DNA of 64,000 bases, taken from positions 124,001 through 188,000 of the forward strand of contig VZRR01010329.1 in assembly GCA_013398015.1 (NCBI GenBank). The letters run 5' to 3'. Shown here piece after piece: positions 12,600-24,377 of the stretch. Made by a program: the position numbers and the translations under genes. The notes below the pieces were generated by a model that was not told the DNA's origin, did not search any database, and worked only from the letters and a program-made list of their open reading frames with translations. The DNA is from Oreocharis arfaki (Eukaryota; Chordata; Aves; Passeriformes; Paramythiidae). The first letter of the stretch is position 1. Each line of letters opens with the position of its first letter.

Positions 12600-15500
12600 C
12601 TTTACTTAAACTATAAAATGCTTATATAGAGGATGATATCACTCACTTTCTCTACGTTTATTTCAGGAAATCTCACTTTAATGCACTCCTCTGCTTTGCT
12701 GTGCCACTCAGCTGATACAAGGAGCTGCAGCACAGCGTGCCTTTTTCAGCTGACTCCAGCTAGCCTGTTACACTAACCGACAGGGAGCTCTTTTTCCAGA
12801 TGTTTTTCCAACAACTTTATTTTCTCTGAGAGTAGCCTTCACTAACAGTGTAGTACAGACATTGCAGTAAAGACCTTCCTCAGGCTGTGCTTCAACAAAG
12901 TAATGAAGAACAAGTCCTGGATTCAACAGCCCACATTTAAGAATACCCAGCCATGACAGTGCACTGTATTATTGCAGTGAGGTTAAAGCCTTATGCCCAA
13001 AACTGGCCTGAGCACCTTGCCCTCTGCATCCGCTGTATAGACACTGGGTTTCTCATATTTGTAGCTTCAGATGTTTGTCATGATGATTCAATCAACACCA
13101 AGGAGGAACACCATTGTTTCTTAGAGTATCAGCTCCAGTGCTTCAAAAAAGGTGCAACTAAAACAGAAGCTAAAATTAGATTAAAATAGGAAAATCCAGG
13201 ATACAAGAGTTTGGACTCTTCTATGGAATCACATTTTAATGAATTTAAAGTTGAGTCCTGCCTTTGATACTTTTTATTAGGACATAATAATTTCCCCATG
13301 TGCTTGAGTAAACACAGGTCAGACAAGTCAGGACCATCATGCTGGCTCTAAGAAAGAAGTATCTTTTTTCCTGAGGACCAAAAATTGATTTTTTCAACAT
13401 CTTGCATTTATACTAAATCAATCAGTAATAAAAATTAGTATTAAAAAAATAAAATGAAAAGCAATTTTTAAAAGGCAAAATGTCTTTTTTCTCTTTTTCG
13501 TTGATAGTTCTGCTTTTTTTGGCAGTCTTCCAGATTTATACTTCCTGCTCTTCTACCAGGATCCTCTGACAAGAATAGTTTTGACAGACTGAATAATAGA
13601 AAACATTGTATGCTGACAATCAGACTTGAATTAATGGACAAGTATCGGTACTTAAAGCTTACTTTTAATACTAGCTCAGACACGTGTTACAGCAGTGAAA
13701 TACTCAATCACTGTGGACAGGAACAGAAAGTGTGCACATTGCTATCACATCTTTGCATAAGCTCTAACACTTCTGTTACTCTGCTCTTTATGAACTATCA
13801 AGATCCTGGTATTTCAGTTATTAACATCACGTTTCATGGAAAAATTTCCTCCTATTATGGTGATCATACCATAAGGTACTTTTGAACTTCATTTGTGATT
13901 TAAAAAAAAAAAAACAACGCGCAAGAAGGGACATGTGCTAGAAAGTACTGACTGCCCTGAGTTAGACATTGTATGACCATACTCTGAAACCACTGAGTAC
14001 TCTTTGAACTTGAGTCACTGTCGTGGAGAGAAGCCGATATACTTATGAGTTTTTGATTCAGAATTTGTAATTCAGCTTTTGTTCAAGACTTGATGAGGAA
14101 AAGCTGTTCCTGGGACCAACCCAGAGAAAAGCTAAGTTTTACAGAGAACCTCATAACTCACCATGTCATTTGTACTAATGTCAGGGAAAATTTGTAGTGT
14201 GAATTCCGCTCAGAATCACTTTAAATATGATGCAGCAATTCTCACTGGGAGCCCTGAATGCCAATGCCCTTTCACAACACAATCTACTGATTTCCCAGGA
14301 TTTGGCATACTAAAAACAGACTAAGAAACTAATAAGCTCTATCTCAAAGTGCACATTTTCATGTTTTACTTCCACTAAGATGATATGAGAGAGACAGACC
14401 TTAAGATCAACCCTGCCTCAGGTAGCAGTACTGCACACAAGGGGTGGCAGACACTGCAGCTGTTACATGTCTCACAACTGGGTAGAAGCAGTAAGAAGTA
14501 AGCAGTCCCCTGCATCTGACAAGCTAAGGAGCACTTGAAAGACATCACAAGCTTTTCTCTTCCTTCAGCAGCAGTCAGGCCAGTGCCCCTAACCCCAGGA
14601 AGGTCACAAATTGATAAGTTACAAACTACTGACCAGCCTCCATCACTAATTCAGCTGGCGACAGGTTTGGTTGATTTGCACTCGTAATCATGCAGGCTGC
14701 TGTATGGCACTAGTAATATGAGAACTAATGAAGCAGCAGTTGCTTTGCTCAAATTATTCCCCATCCTTCCCTTCCAGTGGTTGCCTGACTTAAAAAGAGA
14801 GGCCCTGAAGGCACAGATCATGCTGGATTCCCAAGGCCTGCATATAAGGGCATCCCTTATGCAGCTGTCATCCCTCTCTAACTCTTGCTGCACCATCCAG
14901 CAAAATGCACAGCTACTTCTGAAATATTTTGACATATCACAACCTTTACCATACAGCTTAGATTTCAAGCACAGCTTTTAAGCACAGGTTGATTTATAGG
15001 CATACAGGCATATGTTTTTTCCACCAAAAAGGAAACAACTTGATTTCTTTATTAATCAGTGTTGTAAATTTACCAACCACCACAAATCAGTCTTTCCAAA
15101 GATGTTGTTGAGATGTAACTAAATAATTCAATACAGTATCATGGAATAAGAGAGTACTGAAGGACTGGAGGCCTCTTTTCTAAAAGAAAACTGCAGCTAG
15201 GACCTGAGGCATGGGACATAAATTTAATACTTATTTTGATAACTTGAAGGCAAATAAGGTTCCTTTGCAAATACCAGCTTACCAAATAGGCATGCAAATA
15301 CTCTAGGGTAAACACGCAGAAAGTATGAGTCATGAATATACTACAAAATAAAAGGAGTACATGTGAATCTCTGGTGTGCTCATCGGAACAGTGAGCCTTC
15401 TGACTGCAGACATGCAGCCACTTGGACATTTTTGGCATGTGTTTACACTACTGGAAAAGCACAGAGGGAAAGAAAGGATGGCAAGTCAGTGCACAGGGAT

Positions 15501-15680
15501 GAGACAAATGATGCTATGAGCAATACCCATGTACACCAGGAAAAAATGCTTGCAGCCTGAAGGGGAGGTACAGGCAGGCAGAGTTTCCAGGCTAAAGCAG
15601 AGGTTATACCACACAGAAAAATGAGTGAAAAGCAGAGCAGCAAAGCAAGACATCAAACTGCTCTGTGCTGTCTCACAAAG
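12600..15680. other. Spacer with short open frames on both strands
   Basis: Frames at 12953-13189 (+), 13610-13885 (+), 14718-14981 (+) and 14651-14968 (-) are under 110 codons, have no recognisable domain and overlap each other. The + frame at 14718 runs through a good acceptor (cccttccag at about 14780), but no matching donor was found. Nothing is called as a gene. Confidence 0.4.
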
Positions 15681-15800
15681 AATCATAGAATCATTAAGGT
15701 TGGAAAAGACACCTAAGATCATCAAGTCCAACCATTAATGCAGCAGCACCGTGTTCACCACTAAACCATATTCCCAAGTGCCACATCCACACGCCTTTTG
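15681..15800 (-). mobile_element. CR1 LINE 3' end, minus orientation
   Basis: Begins 'aatcatagaatcattaaggt' followed by 'tggaaaagac...aagtccaacc', the reverse complement of the CR1 3' tail. It continues about 120 bp before homology fades near 'acgccttttg'. It is a truncated copy without coding sequence. Confidence 0.92.
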
Positions 15801-16163
15801 AATTATCTGTCTATGTCTTACACCATCATCTGTTTCACCTCTGAATTCGGCCCTCTATCTGTGACCTCGGACCAGGAAACCACTCTTAGACTAAAAGACC
15901 AGGAGGTACACTTCTTCTTGTAAACCACACAGTAACCCCAGATTTAGTAATTCCCTCCTCTGTCCAAATAACTCGAGAATAAATTTGACTCACAGTATTT
16001 TTGACAAACGCAAAACATGCCAATGAAAATCTCATGCAAGTCTCTTAAAAAGCCAGTTATCCTAGAAGCAGTAACCCTGTAAGTTTTCTAATCACCTAGC
16101 TAGCAAAGTCCTCCCACACCCACACCACTTTTTGACAAGTTTGTAATTGCATGCAGAACCCTC

Positions 16164-16203
16164 ATATATATAATATATAATATATGTATTACATATATAT
16201 AAT
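16164..16203. repeat. AT-rich simple repeat
   Basis: Irregular (TA)n sequence directly upstream of the CA microsatellite. Together with the AT run at 16265-16274 it forms a compound microsatellite. Confidence 0.75.
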
Positions 16204-16216
16204 GTGTTTGTATACG

Positions 16217-16220
<4 letters not shown>

Positions 16221-16264
<44 letters not shown>
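16221..16264. repeat. (CA)22 microsatellite
   Basis: Twenty-two uninterrupted AC units followed by (AT)5. Uninterrupted arrays of this length are normally highly polymorphic. The reading frames through it on both strands (poly-TH, poly-CV) are artefacts. Confidence 0.97.
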
Positions 16265-16275
<11 letters not shown>

Positions 16276-16326
16276 CACATACATCTAAAGGGAAGGTGCA
16301 AAGAGGACACAGCCAGGCTCTTTCAA

Positions 16327-16572
16327 GTGGTGCCCAGTGCCAGGATCAGAAGCAGTGGGCACAAAGTGCAATGCAGGAGCCTCTGTCTGAACAACAGGGA
16401 ACACTTTGTCACTGTGAGGGTGGCCTTGCACTGGCACAGGTTGAGCAGAGAAGTTGTGAAGTCTCCATCCTTGGCAATCCTTGGCCCAGACTGAGCTGGA
16501 GTAGCTGTATAAACCGACCTCCAGAGCTCCATTTCCATCTCAGCCATTCTGTGGTTCTGTAACTCTGTGATT
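16327..16572 (+). mobile_element. CR1 LINE 3' end
   Basis: Sense CR1 sequence. It holds 'ggtgcccagtgccaggatca', the 'cactgtgagggtggcc' block, 'gcactggcacaggttgagca', 'agttgtgaagtctccatcc' and the terminal 'attctgtggttctgtaactctgtga'. These are the end of ORF2 and the 3' UTR of an avian CR1. The three forward and reverse frames here are all decayed, so the copy is inactive. Confidence 0.9.
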
Positions 16573-17591
16573 TGTTTGTATGCTAAATAGTGATATAATG
16601 AAAGGCAGGGTCTTGCAAGTATACTGGAGGAAGTATTTGGAAAGAAAAGAGTTTTCTAGAAAAATGATGAGCTAAATGAGCTTACAAAATTCAGGGTATG
16701 AAATTCCTTAACACCTGTTAGTTTAAAAATATATAATTGAGTTTATGCAATAGATAATCTGAAATCGAGCAGAGAACTAACACATATATGAACTTGCCTT
16801 TATGAACTTTAAAGGAATATACTAATGATATAAAATCAGTATCAGCTGAAGAAAACTAAAAAAAAAACCAGTGCAATATAAATTTTTAAAGTGAAAAAAA
16901 TACATACAGCTATTGTTCTTTAAATGTAAAATAGCAGGAAAACTAAAAAAATGAAATTATATTTTTAAAAGGTATGGAAGAGAAATCTCCCACATGAAAA
17001 TAAGGATGGAGTGAAGGGCAGTGAGAGGTGTCCCTTCCACAGCCATAAACAAATGGAAGGGGTAAATGCTTTTGTTATACTTTAATAACTTATCAGGAGA
17101 TTTAGAATCCTTTGTTTTAAAGCATTTTCTTCTTCCTGTGATTAATGTTGACTGCAATGCTTCTGTGAGGTTTTGACACTTGTTTATAACTTGTCTGATT
17201 TTAAAGTTTTGGGGCTTTCATCTCCAAATATTTATTTTAAAGCATTTTCAAACTGATCAGTAATGCACTCTGCTGAACATTCTGGGAATATGTAATTAAT
17301 ACAAAACCTTGACTCTAATGTAAAAGCTTGACACCTCTGAGACCCACTACCAACTGCCTTTATTGTACTCAGGTAGCTGAGGTCCATTCTGTCCACCTCC
17401 ACACTGGTATTCTTAGATTTGGTAATCTTGTCCATGTTTCCTTATGCCATTCCTTATTGGTATTTCTAGGGTTCATTATGCTGATTTGTGAACAGTGTTT
17501 TCCAGTGCTCATTTGTTAGACTGGGCTGAACAGGGCAAAGGATGCCATTGCAAATGACAAGGCACCTACTGTCCATGGCAGCTGCTGACAC
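16573..17591. other. AT-rich spacer
   Basis: No gene or repeat was recognised. Confidence 0.5.
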
Positions 17592-17738
17592 CCTAATAGG
17601 ATCCCACACAAATAATGTGCAAAATAATTTAACGTTGTCTCCTAATAGGAACCCACACAAATAATGTGCAAAATAATTTAACTTTGTCTCCTAATAGGAA
17701 CCCACACAAATAATGTGCAAAATAATTTAACCTTGGCT
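17592..17738. repeat. 49-bp minisatellite, three copies
   Basis: Units start at 17592, 17641 and 17690, each beginning cctaatagga and carrying 'cacacaaataatgtgcaaaa'. Copies differ by only a few bases (t/a near the start, aacgttg / aactttg / aaccttg). The near identity points to recent tandem amplification. Confidence 0.95.
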
Positions 17739-18630
17739 CCCCTAGTCCTTACATTTCTGCAGTACATGCCTTGAACCGAGACCCTCCTGTCTCCTCAGCT
17801 CAGAACAGACAGGTTGTGGGGCTGATGCAGATGGATTCTGCTTTCTATTGGTGAAGCTCTCCTGCCTTTGCCCTCTGCCCTCACTGTCTTGTTCTGCAGA
17901 ACGGTGACTGGTGTGACTCTGCAGGCCGCTGCACAATCCTACACAATTTTGTATTTGCCAATACAAAATACATACTGAGAGCTATGGAGTGGCTCCTGTT
18001 AGGGTTGATGTGTTTGTTTTGCCAGGTGATGCACATTTGTGGCATTAACTGGACATTTGAAAGAAGCAAACTTAACCTTCTGGGAAATCATGAAAGAAGG
18101 AGCACTTTTTCTCATCTTGAACTTTCCACTGTAATAATGTTTTTCTCATTTACCACAGAAAGTTCAGAACCAACTGGAAGAAGTTTCCAAGATGCTTGTC
18201 TTGTCAGAATAAATTTCTTCAGTGAGTTTATAACCAGTGTTACACTGGACTATTATAAGCAATATAAGCCTACCTGTGACTGGCACCTCAAATTTGATAC
18301 AATTTTTTAAAATCAAGACCTTTCACATGTTTTGCCGTAAAAAGCATCTTATTTTCCTTTTCAGATTAAAAATATTTAAACTAAACAAACATTTGGAAAA
18401 GGATACCAAATTTGACTTTGCATTATAGCAAACGAAACAGCAACAGTGTCCATTCGTTCTCAGATGCTTTAAAGGTCAAGGAAATAAAGTAAATCATTCC
18501 TGTTTCAGACTTAAATTGTGATCGGGCTGCTCAGCCAGAGACCAAAACCTAGGTCTCAGATTTAAATTAATTTAAAAGAAAAAAAAATACGAGAAAGAAT
18601 CAGTGTAGCTGTTTCTGAAAGCATAAGTTA
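17739..18630. other. Spacer
   Basis: A + strand frame of 108 codons (17984-18310) starts with a hydrophobic stretch but has no recognised domain or conserved context. It is treated as chance. Confidence 0.4.
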
Positions 18631-18639
18631 GCACGTTTA

Positions 18640-18915
18640 GTCTTTTTGCCGCGAGCAGGAAGCGCATTGCTGATAGGAGCCGGACACTCCTCCCGCCTGC
18701 CAGAGCACCTCTGCGGAGAAACAGCGGCCCCGGGCGCCCACCCAGGGCAACCGCGTCCTGCGGGGATCCCCAAAACCACCCGCTGACGTCATTTAACGGC
18801 TCTCGGTCGGCCGCCAAAAACAAAAAACAAAACAAAACAAAACGAAAAATCTTTACCTTTAAACCACCGCTTTGTAGAAACACCTCGTTTTGGTTCTCCA
18901 TTCAGACCTCTGAGA
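18640..18915. promoter_or_regulatory. Isolated CpG-dense block with a perfect CRE (candidate promoter)
   Basis: In otherwise CpG-poor DNA this stretch holds about 20 CpG dinucleotides, most between 18650 and 18815 ('gccgcgagc', 'ccccgggcgccc', 'ccgcgtcctgcgggg', 'tcggtcggccgcc'). It includes an exact cAMP-response element, TGACGTCA, at 18784-18791. It has no LTR features (no TG...CA ends, TSD or poly(A) signal seen). Unmethylated CpG clusters of this kind commonly mark vertebrate promoters. No downstream gene is certain. Alternatives are a GC-rich repeat I do not know, or a distal enhancer. Confidence 0.4.
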
Positions 18916-19100
18916 GAGTTCCACGTTAGGCTGAAAAGTGCAGATGTGAATTTGGTATCTAGTTTGGGAAAAAACGTGGAAGCCTGGAAATTTAAACCTG
19001 GATCCAGCAGAAGGCAAAGGAAATTAATTATGTGTGCTTATACAAAAGATCTGGAAATAGCACTGCTTAGCCAGTCATTTTAATATCTTTGTTTTCATAG

Positions 19101-19147
19101 GGCTTGGTTACACAGCCCTCTACAGCACACCACTCCCAGGGCTAAGG
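19101..19147 (+). CDS. Weak candidate 47-nt exon downstream of the CpG block
   Basis: A strong acceptor (atctttgttttcatag, 19085-19100) and a strong donor (AAGG|GTAAGT, intron from 19148) bracket 47 nt. Two of three frames are open, one reading LGYTALYSTPLPGLR. It lies about 200-450 bp downstream of the CpG block, on the strand that block could serve. It may be an exon, coding or not, of an unannotated transcript. Pseudo-exons with this quality also occur by chance. Confidence 0.2.
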
Positions 19148-21259
19148 GTAAGTATTCTGCACCTCTTGCTAGTTTTTCTTAGAAAAAACTACTGCTTTAC
19201 CCCTGCTCAGTTTTTCTGTTACCCGGCTGTTCTGTTCAGTGAGGTCTCAGAACTTGCTCATGGAAGCTGAAGTCCTCTGAAAAATTGCATTTTTTGACAG
19301 AACCAAGCTTGCCAGGCTGTCAGACTGAGGCAGCCAGAATGAGGGATTTTTCAAAACGTTCAGGAATGACAGACAAATCATCTCATGAAATAACATCATA
19401 TTGAGGCATAGCATTATGATATATAAATTCTCATGAAATTAAAACAGTGCAAGCTTTTTTGCCTGAGAACAGTCTTCACAATTTTAAATCTACCCCAGAC
19501 TGGAAACTAAACAGATTTGATAGCAATCCAGTTTTATCTTCTGATGGATTCTGCATCATAATACGGAAAGTCATACAGAAAATGTCTGGATTCCTATAAA
19601 ATAGTGCTTTATATAACAGAGAAAAAGTCTTTTACAATGTTTCATATGCTTAGCAATCACACTTAACACACAGCAGAATTCACTGAATGAGCTTTTTACA
19701 ATCCCTCATAAACAGAGAAGGAAATTAAATATTTTAATGCTGTTATATGAAGTGATTATCCTTCATCATCTGGGAAAATGCTCTCAGTTCAGGTCATCCA
19801 ATTCCGTTAGATACAGCAGAATTTAACAGAAGTCTTTGTAGAAGTTGGGATATTCCAAGAAATCAGCCTTATAAAACAGCAAATTATTTCACAGGTCCAT
19901 GCTAAAACTAAAGGTTAAATTCCGTCACAACAGGTAACAGTATTCTAAAACCTGCTTGGCACAGTTGAAACTTATACAACACAAACCACGAACATAACTT
20001 TTTAGAAAGGCTCTTATATAGGTTAAGGAATGTAGAGGAACACCTAATAATGACCACTTCTCTGGGGCTCATTTCTCATTATACAACATCAAAGGGAAAT
20101 TGGTGACATCAAAATTCAAAACAAGGGTAAAGAGATTGTTTCAGCTGAAATAATATTACTCTGAGGGGCTACAAGATTGAACACAGTGCGTATGCACCTT
20201 ACTCAGATGGGGAGTAAGACATTTCCCCATGAACGTATCTTTAGAGAATTCTGGCACTTTCAGCTGAACTCTCTGGCACCAGACACTGCTGAAACAGGAC
20301 ACCACATCTCAGGTTTGACACAGTATAGCAGTTCCTACATTCCTAAAATTCCTGTTTAGTCTGTGCAAATTGGATCTAACTGAATTCTCCTGCTGGGCTT
20401 ACAAAAATAAGGATAAAGTCTAAATTAGGCAATACAGTTTGGCTGCTGTATTTAAAGCTGAGCTATGTGTAAGCTCAAAGCAAAATTCTGCAAGACAGTG
20501 GCACTGCCACTGTCCTGGAAGAACACATACAGCTCCAGTGGTCAATGTAGGTACAGCTACAGAATTATGTGAAATTGTTTATGAATGCAGCCCCAAATTA
20601 AATAAAAAAAAAAAACAAAAAAACCACACACCAAAAAAAAACCAAAAAAACCCAAACCTCCAACCATTTACTCTATAAATTCCAAGTAGGGTTAAAAATG
20701 GAATTCAGTAACTATTTGTACTATCTATACGTTTCTTGATGCATACAGAATTTAAAAGTTGCCTTTACAATCTAGCCCATCACTTTAAGCCACTAGAAAT
20801 TAAAACCATGAATCAATAGATGATAATGGATTATACAAAGAAGATTGAGATCTGTCATGTCAGTACCTGTATCTACTTCCTGAGTCCTCAGAGAGTGAGG
20901 AAATGCTTGAAAGACAAACCCCAAAAACTTATATGGAGTACAAAACTCCATTCTTTGTCAAACTTAAATAATTTCAAATGTGAATGAAATCTTATAGTCT
21001 ACAGACTGTATCTGAACTAGACAGAAAAAGACTGGCTGTGTTTATAGCTCCCACCATGATTCAGGGAAAGAGTAATCCAGGCTAGTACTACATCCACGCA
21101 CTTCTCTGGGTTTTGTTAGTTATTCAGCTGGTGAATAAGTAATGCAATGGATCTGTTCTGCATTCCCTCCTTGTAGAAAGCCTGGCTTATATAACAATAT
21201 TTGTTAGTATGAATATAGAGTGGGCAGAAAATTCTTCCTGTGTTAATAGTTAATATTTC
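19148..21259. other. AT-rich spacer
   Basis: An A-rich low-complexity run at about 20598-20660 (interspersed A and C). No gene was recognised. Confidence 0.5.
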
Positions 21260-21307
21260 AATATTGCATTATTGAAATATTGCATTATTGCAATATTGCA
21301 TTATTCC
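21260..21307. repeat. 16-bp tandem repeat, three copies
   Basis: Unit aatattgcattattg(a/c) repeated at 21260, 21276 and 21292. The unit itself contains aatatt, so the array has dyad symmetry and could fold. Confidence 0.85.
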
Positions 21308-23527
21308 TTTTTATATGTACTGTGATGTACCTACAAATCTTACTATTGGTCATTATACAAGGTATTGTACAACTGAAGAATAGCAAGGCAGCTTCCGACC
21401 CAAAGTGTTTACTGTTGAAGACTGAAATGAAAAACAAAAATATCATTAGGGTTAACTTCATTATGTATCTCCAAAGAATCTTTGTCATATATAAAAAAAA
21501 GAGGCAAAACACAAAGCAATGTGTTTTGTAACTATCAAAACATTTTTATATGTTTAATGAATACAAAAGAGAAATCTGCAATACAATTCTGAACTGCCTG
21601 AGACATACTTTTCTTTTCCATTTTTATTCGTTTTCCTTACCTCTAAAGTGGGAAAACTTTATCAAAACTGGCAAACCCATGTTTGACTCACATTATTCTT
21701 TCTGGAGCATTTTGGTAAGATTAAGCAAACATCAATTAAGCAAACAACAATAGGCTAAAATTAAGGATTTTTTGTTTTCTTCATTTTTTTAAATGCAGAT
21801 TTTATGTGAAGGAACAAAATTTTCCACTATAAAAGCAGGTGGCAAAGACAGAGAGAGAGAAATAACAAAGAGATGGATAGATATGTGATTCTCAGATACC
21901 TTAGAATTTACTTATAGAAACTTAAGTCTGGAAGTTAAAGCTCAACATAAATATGGCAATTAAAATCTGAAATAATTTCTCCAATAATCAACAAATATGT
22001 CAAAAGTTTGTTATAAATATGTATGCACAATAGCTCCATTACAGGTACCATGTGATTTCCAAAACAGATTATTTTACTTGTCCTCACAAGCAGGAGAACA
22101 GACTGATGTCATGTTTCCATTTCTGTAGTGCTCTTTTATCAACTTTTGAAGGTAATTTTTTCCATGTTCCCTGAACATGTCTTTTTTTTTTCCTAGTTAA
22201 AAGACCAATTTTAAACCCCAAGACTTTAAAGCACTGGAAGGAAAAGAAAATTGTATGAAAATGTCTTCTAAAATCCTTTTAAATTTCAGTTCCAAGCTTA
22301 GATGTAGCTTTTCCATATTTCATCAAAAGCATTCAGGTGTCTGCTCTTAGGGAATTTAGTGGAGAATTGCATTCCTACTATCAGCAAGTTGCAGTCCTTC
22401 CAAGTGCTTTGTGCGGTGACCTTAACAACTCAGAGTGCTGAGGAATTGAGGATTCTGATTGAAGCAAGCTCTGACTTCATGAAGCATGGTCTGAATTCTC
22501 AAAGTATTTAAAACCAGCACTTGCTAACTGCAAGGTAGTGAGCACCATTACATTCCACTATTTCTGAATTTAATTTTTCCTTTCCTTTTTTCAAATAGAA
22601 TTTAATATAATCAGTTGAAAGGATATTATCAAAGGATGCATCACAGAGTAACATTTTTTAAATAAACAGTGTTAACTAGTCATAAGTTAGTGCTAATAAA
22701 AGAATCAGACTATTACAGTGTAGAAAATACAGAGAAAATATGAAGTAGATACGGAGAGGAAATATGTTGGAAGTTTACTTTGAATATAAAGGTAAATAGT
22801 GTTAAGAAGATCATGTTCAGGAAAGAATATCTATTGCATCATGCAGCTTTTTATTTTGTATGGCTGTTTTATTACAAAGTGCAATATGCAAGCCTTGGCA
22901 GAAAAATAGCCCCTAATTAAAATATTTGTAGTTGTAGTTGCATTCATCTGAAAGTATCCCTGTATATTGTAAGGACCCCATTCACGTGCCAAAAATAGGT
23001 ATCTAGTGCCATTTGAAACAGCTTATTATTTTTAAGATATCCACACGGATCTAGCAGATTTGATGCATGCCTTCCTGGGACAAGAGTTGGAGGCCAGAGA
23101 GGATAGCATTTTGCAAGCTTGAGACCATGCATATCAAATGTCACTATGTATCTATATTTGGTGACTTGATCCAAAGCTTAAGTCACACATCAAATAATTG
23201 AGAATAATTACTGACTGAAGTTTCTCAATCAGGCAATAAGGAAGCAATTCTATGTACATAAATGAATAACAAGCCATTATAAAGAGGGTTCTAATTAAAG
23301 ATGATACTGCATCAAGGTTGAAAGTCTAATTAGGAGTCTAAAATTATTTCCTGATAAATGTGTGAGTTCCATTCCATCCCCAGTTAGCCGAAAAATTTCA
23401 GTTAAACCACCTCTGTTGATTTTTAAACCTATAATTGAAGACTCTCATCAGCAAATTTCCACCTTTAAGCAGTAAGCAACAGCACCTCTTCACTCTTGCA
23501 CTCAAGGTAATCCTCCAAAAGAGTGAG
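21308..23527. other. AT-rich spacer
   Basis: No gene or repeat family was recognised. Short overlapping frames at 21280-21531 on both strands are chance. Confidence 0.5.
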
Positions 23528-23759
23528 GATGGTCAGATATTAGGAAAAGGTTCTTCACCCAGAGGGTGGTTGGGCACTGGAACAAGCTTCCTAGGGAAGT
23601 GGTCACAGAACCAAGCCTGACAGGATTCAAGAAGTGTTTGGACAACGCTCTCGGGCCCACGGTGTGACTCTGGGGGATGGTGCTGTGAAGGGCTGTGATT
23701 TGGACTTCAATGATCCTCATGGGTCCCTTCCAACTCAGCATATTCTGTGATTCTGTGAA
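23528..23759 (+). mobile_element. CR1 LINE 3' end
   Basis: Contains 'atattaggaaaaggttcttc', the 'agagggtggttgggcactgg' block, 'gtttggacaacgctctcggg' and the terminal 'gggtcccttccaactcagca' plus 'attctgtgattctgtga'. This is a standard sense CR1 end of about 230 bp with good similarity and probably a fairly young subfamily. It is 5'-truncated and inactive. Confidence 0.95.
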
Positions 23760-24104
23760 GCTAAAAACAATCCAATTCAAATTAAAGCATAATTTAAGAA
23801 ACATTAATGTTACATTAATTCTTTAAAGGTGAGGTTTTTTCTCCAGGCAATTAGCCATTCTGCCTCCCATTCACGTAGCCTCACACACTTACTATTCCAG
23901 TTACATTCTGCAGGGACTGGAAAGGATGCATGAGACATGAGGTTACCTGGTGTGCACTTCACCATAACGAAACCTTTATGTATAGTTTTGGAGCTATTTG
24001 TAATAGTAATTCTGGTTACCATTAGCAGAGAGAAACATTCTAGGATGTGACACATCTAATCTATCACAGATACAAGATTAGAAGAATCACAGAAGAATCA
24101 CATC

Positions 24105-24158
24105 TTTTCTTCAGTAGACTATCAGGGGAATGTAGACGACTAGTTCTACTGAAGAAAA
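24105..24158. repeat. Perfect 14-bp inverted repeat
   Basis: Arms ttttcttcagtaga (24105-24118) and tctactgaagaaaa (24145-24158) are exact complements with a 26-nt loop. It lies 14 bp before a CR1 insertion. The function is unknown. Confidence 0.75.
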
Positions 24159-24172
24159 TTGAGTTGCAGATT

Positions 24173-24377
24173 ATAGAATCATAGAATGTTTTGTGTTGCA
24201 AGGGAGCTTAAAGATCATCTAGTACCAACACACCTGCCATGGGTAGGGATGCCTGCCACTAGACCAGGTTGCCCAGGACCCCATTCAACCTGTCCTTGAA
24301 CACTTCCAGGATTGGGGTATCCACAATTTCTTCAGGAAACCTGTTCTGGAGTCTCACCACCCTCACAGGGAAGAATA
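24173..24377 (-). mobile_element. CR1 LINE 3' end, minus orientation
   Basis: Starts 'atagaatcatagaatg', followed by 'gatcatctagtaccaaca', 'ctagaccaggttgcccagga' and 'cattcaacctgtccttgaac', and breaks off at 'caccctcacagggaagaata'. This is the reverse complement of an avian CR1 3' end, 5'-truncated. Confidence 0.93.

Noticed and set aside
16092..16494. ORFs with poly-Thr-His or poly-Cys-Val
   Set aside because: Translations of the CA microsatellite and the neighbouring CR1.
23502..23804. 100-codon minus frame
   Set aside because: It is antisense to a CR1 3' end.
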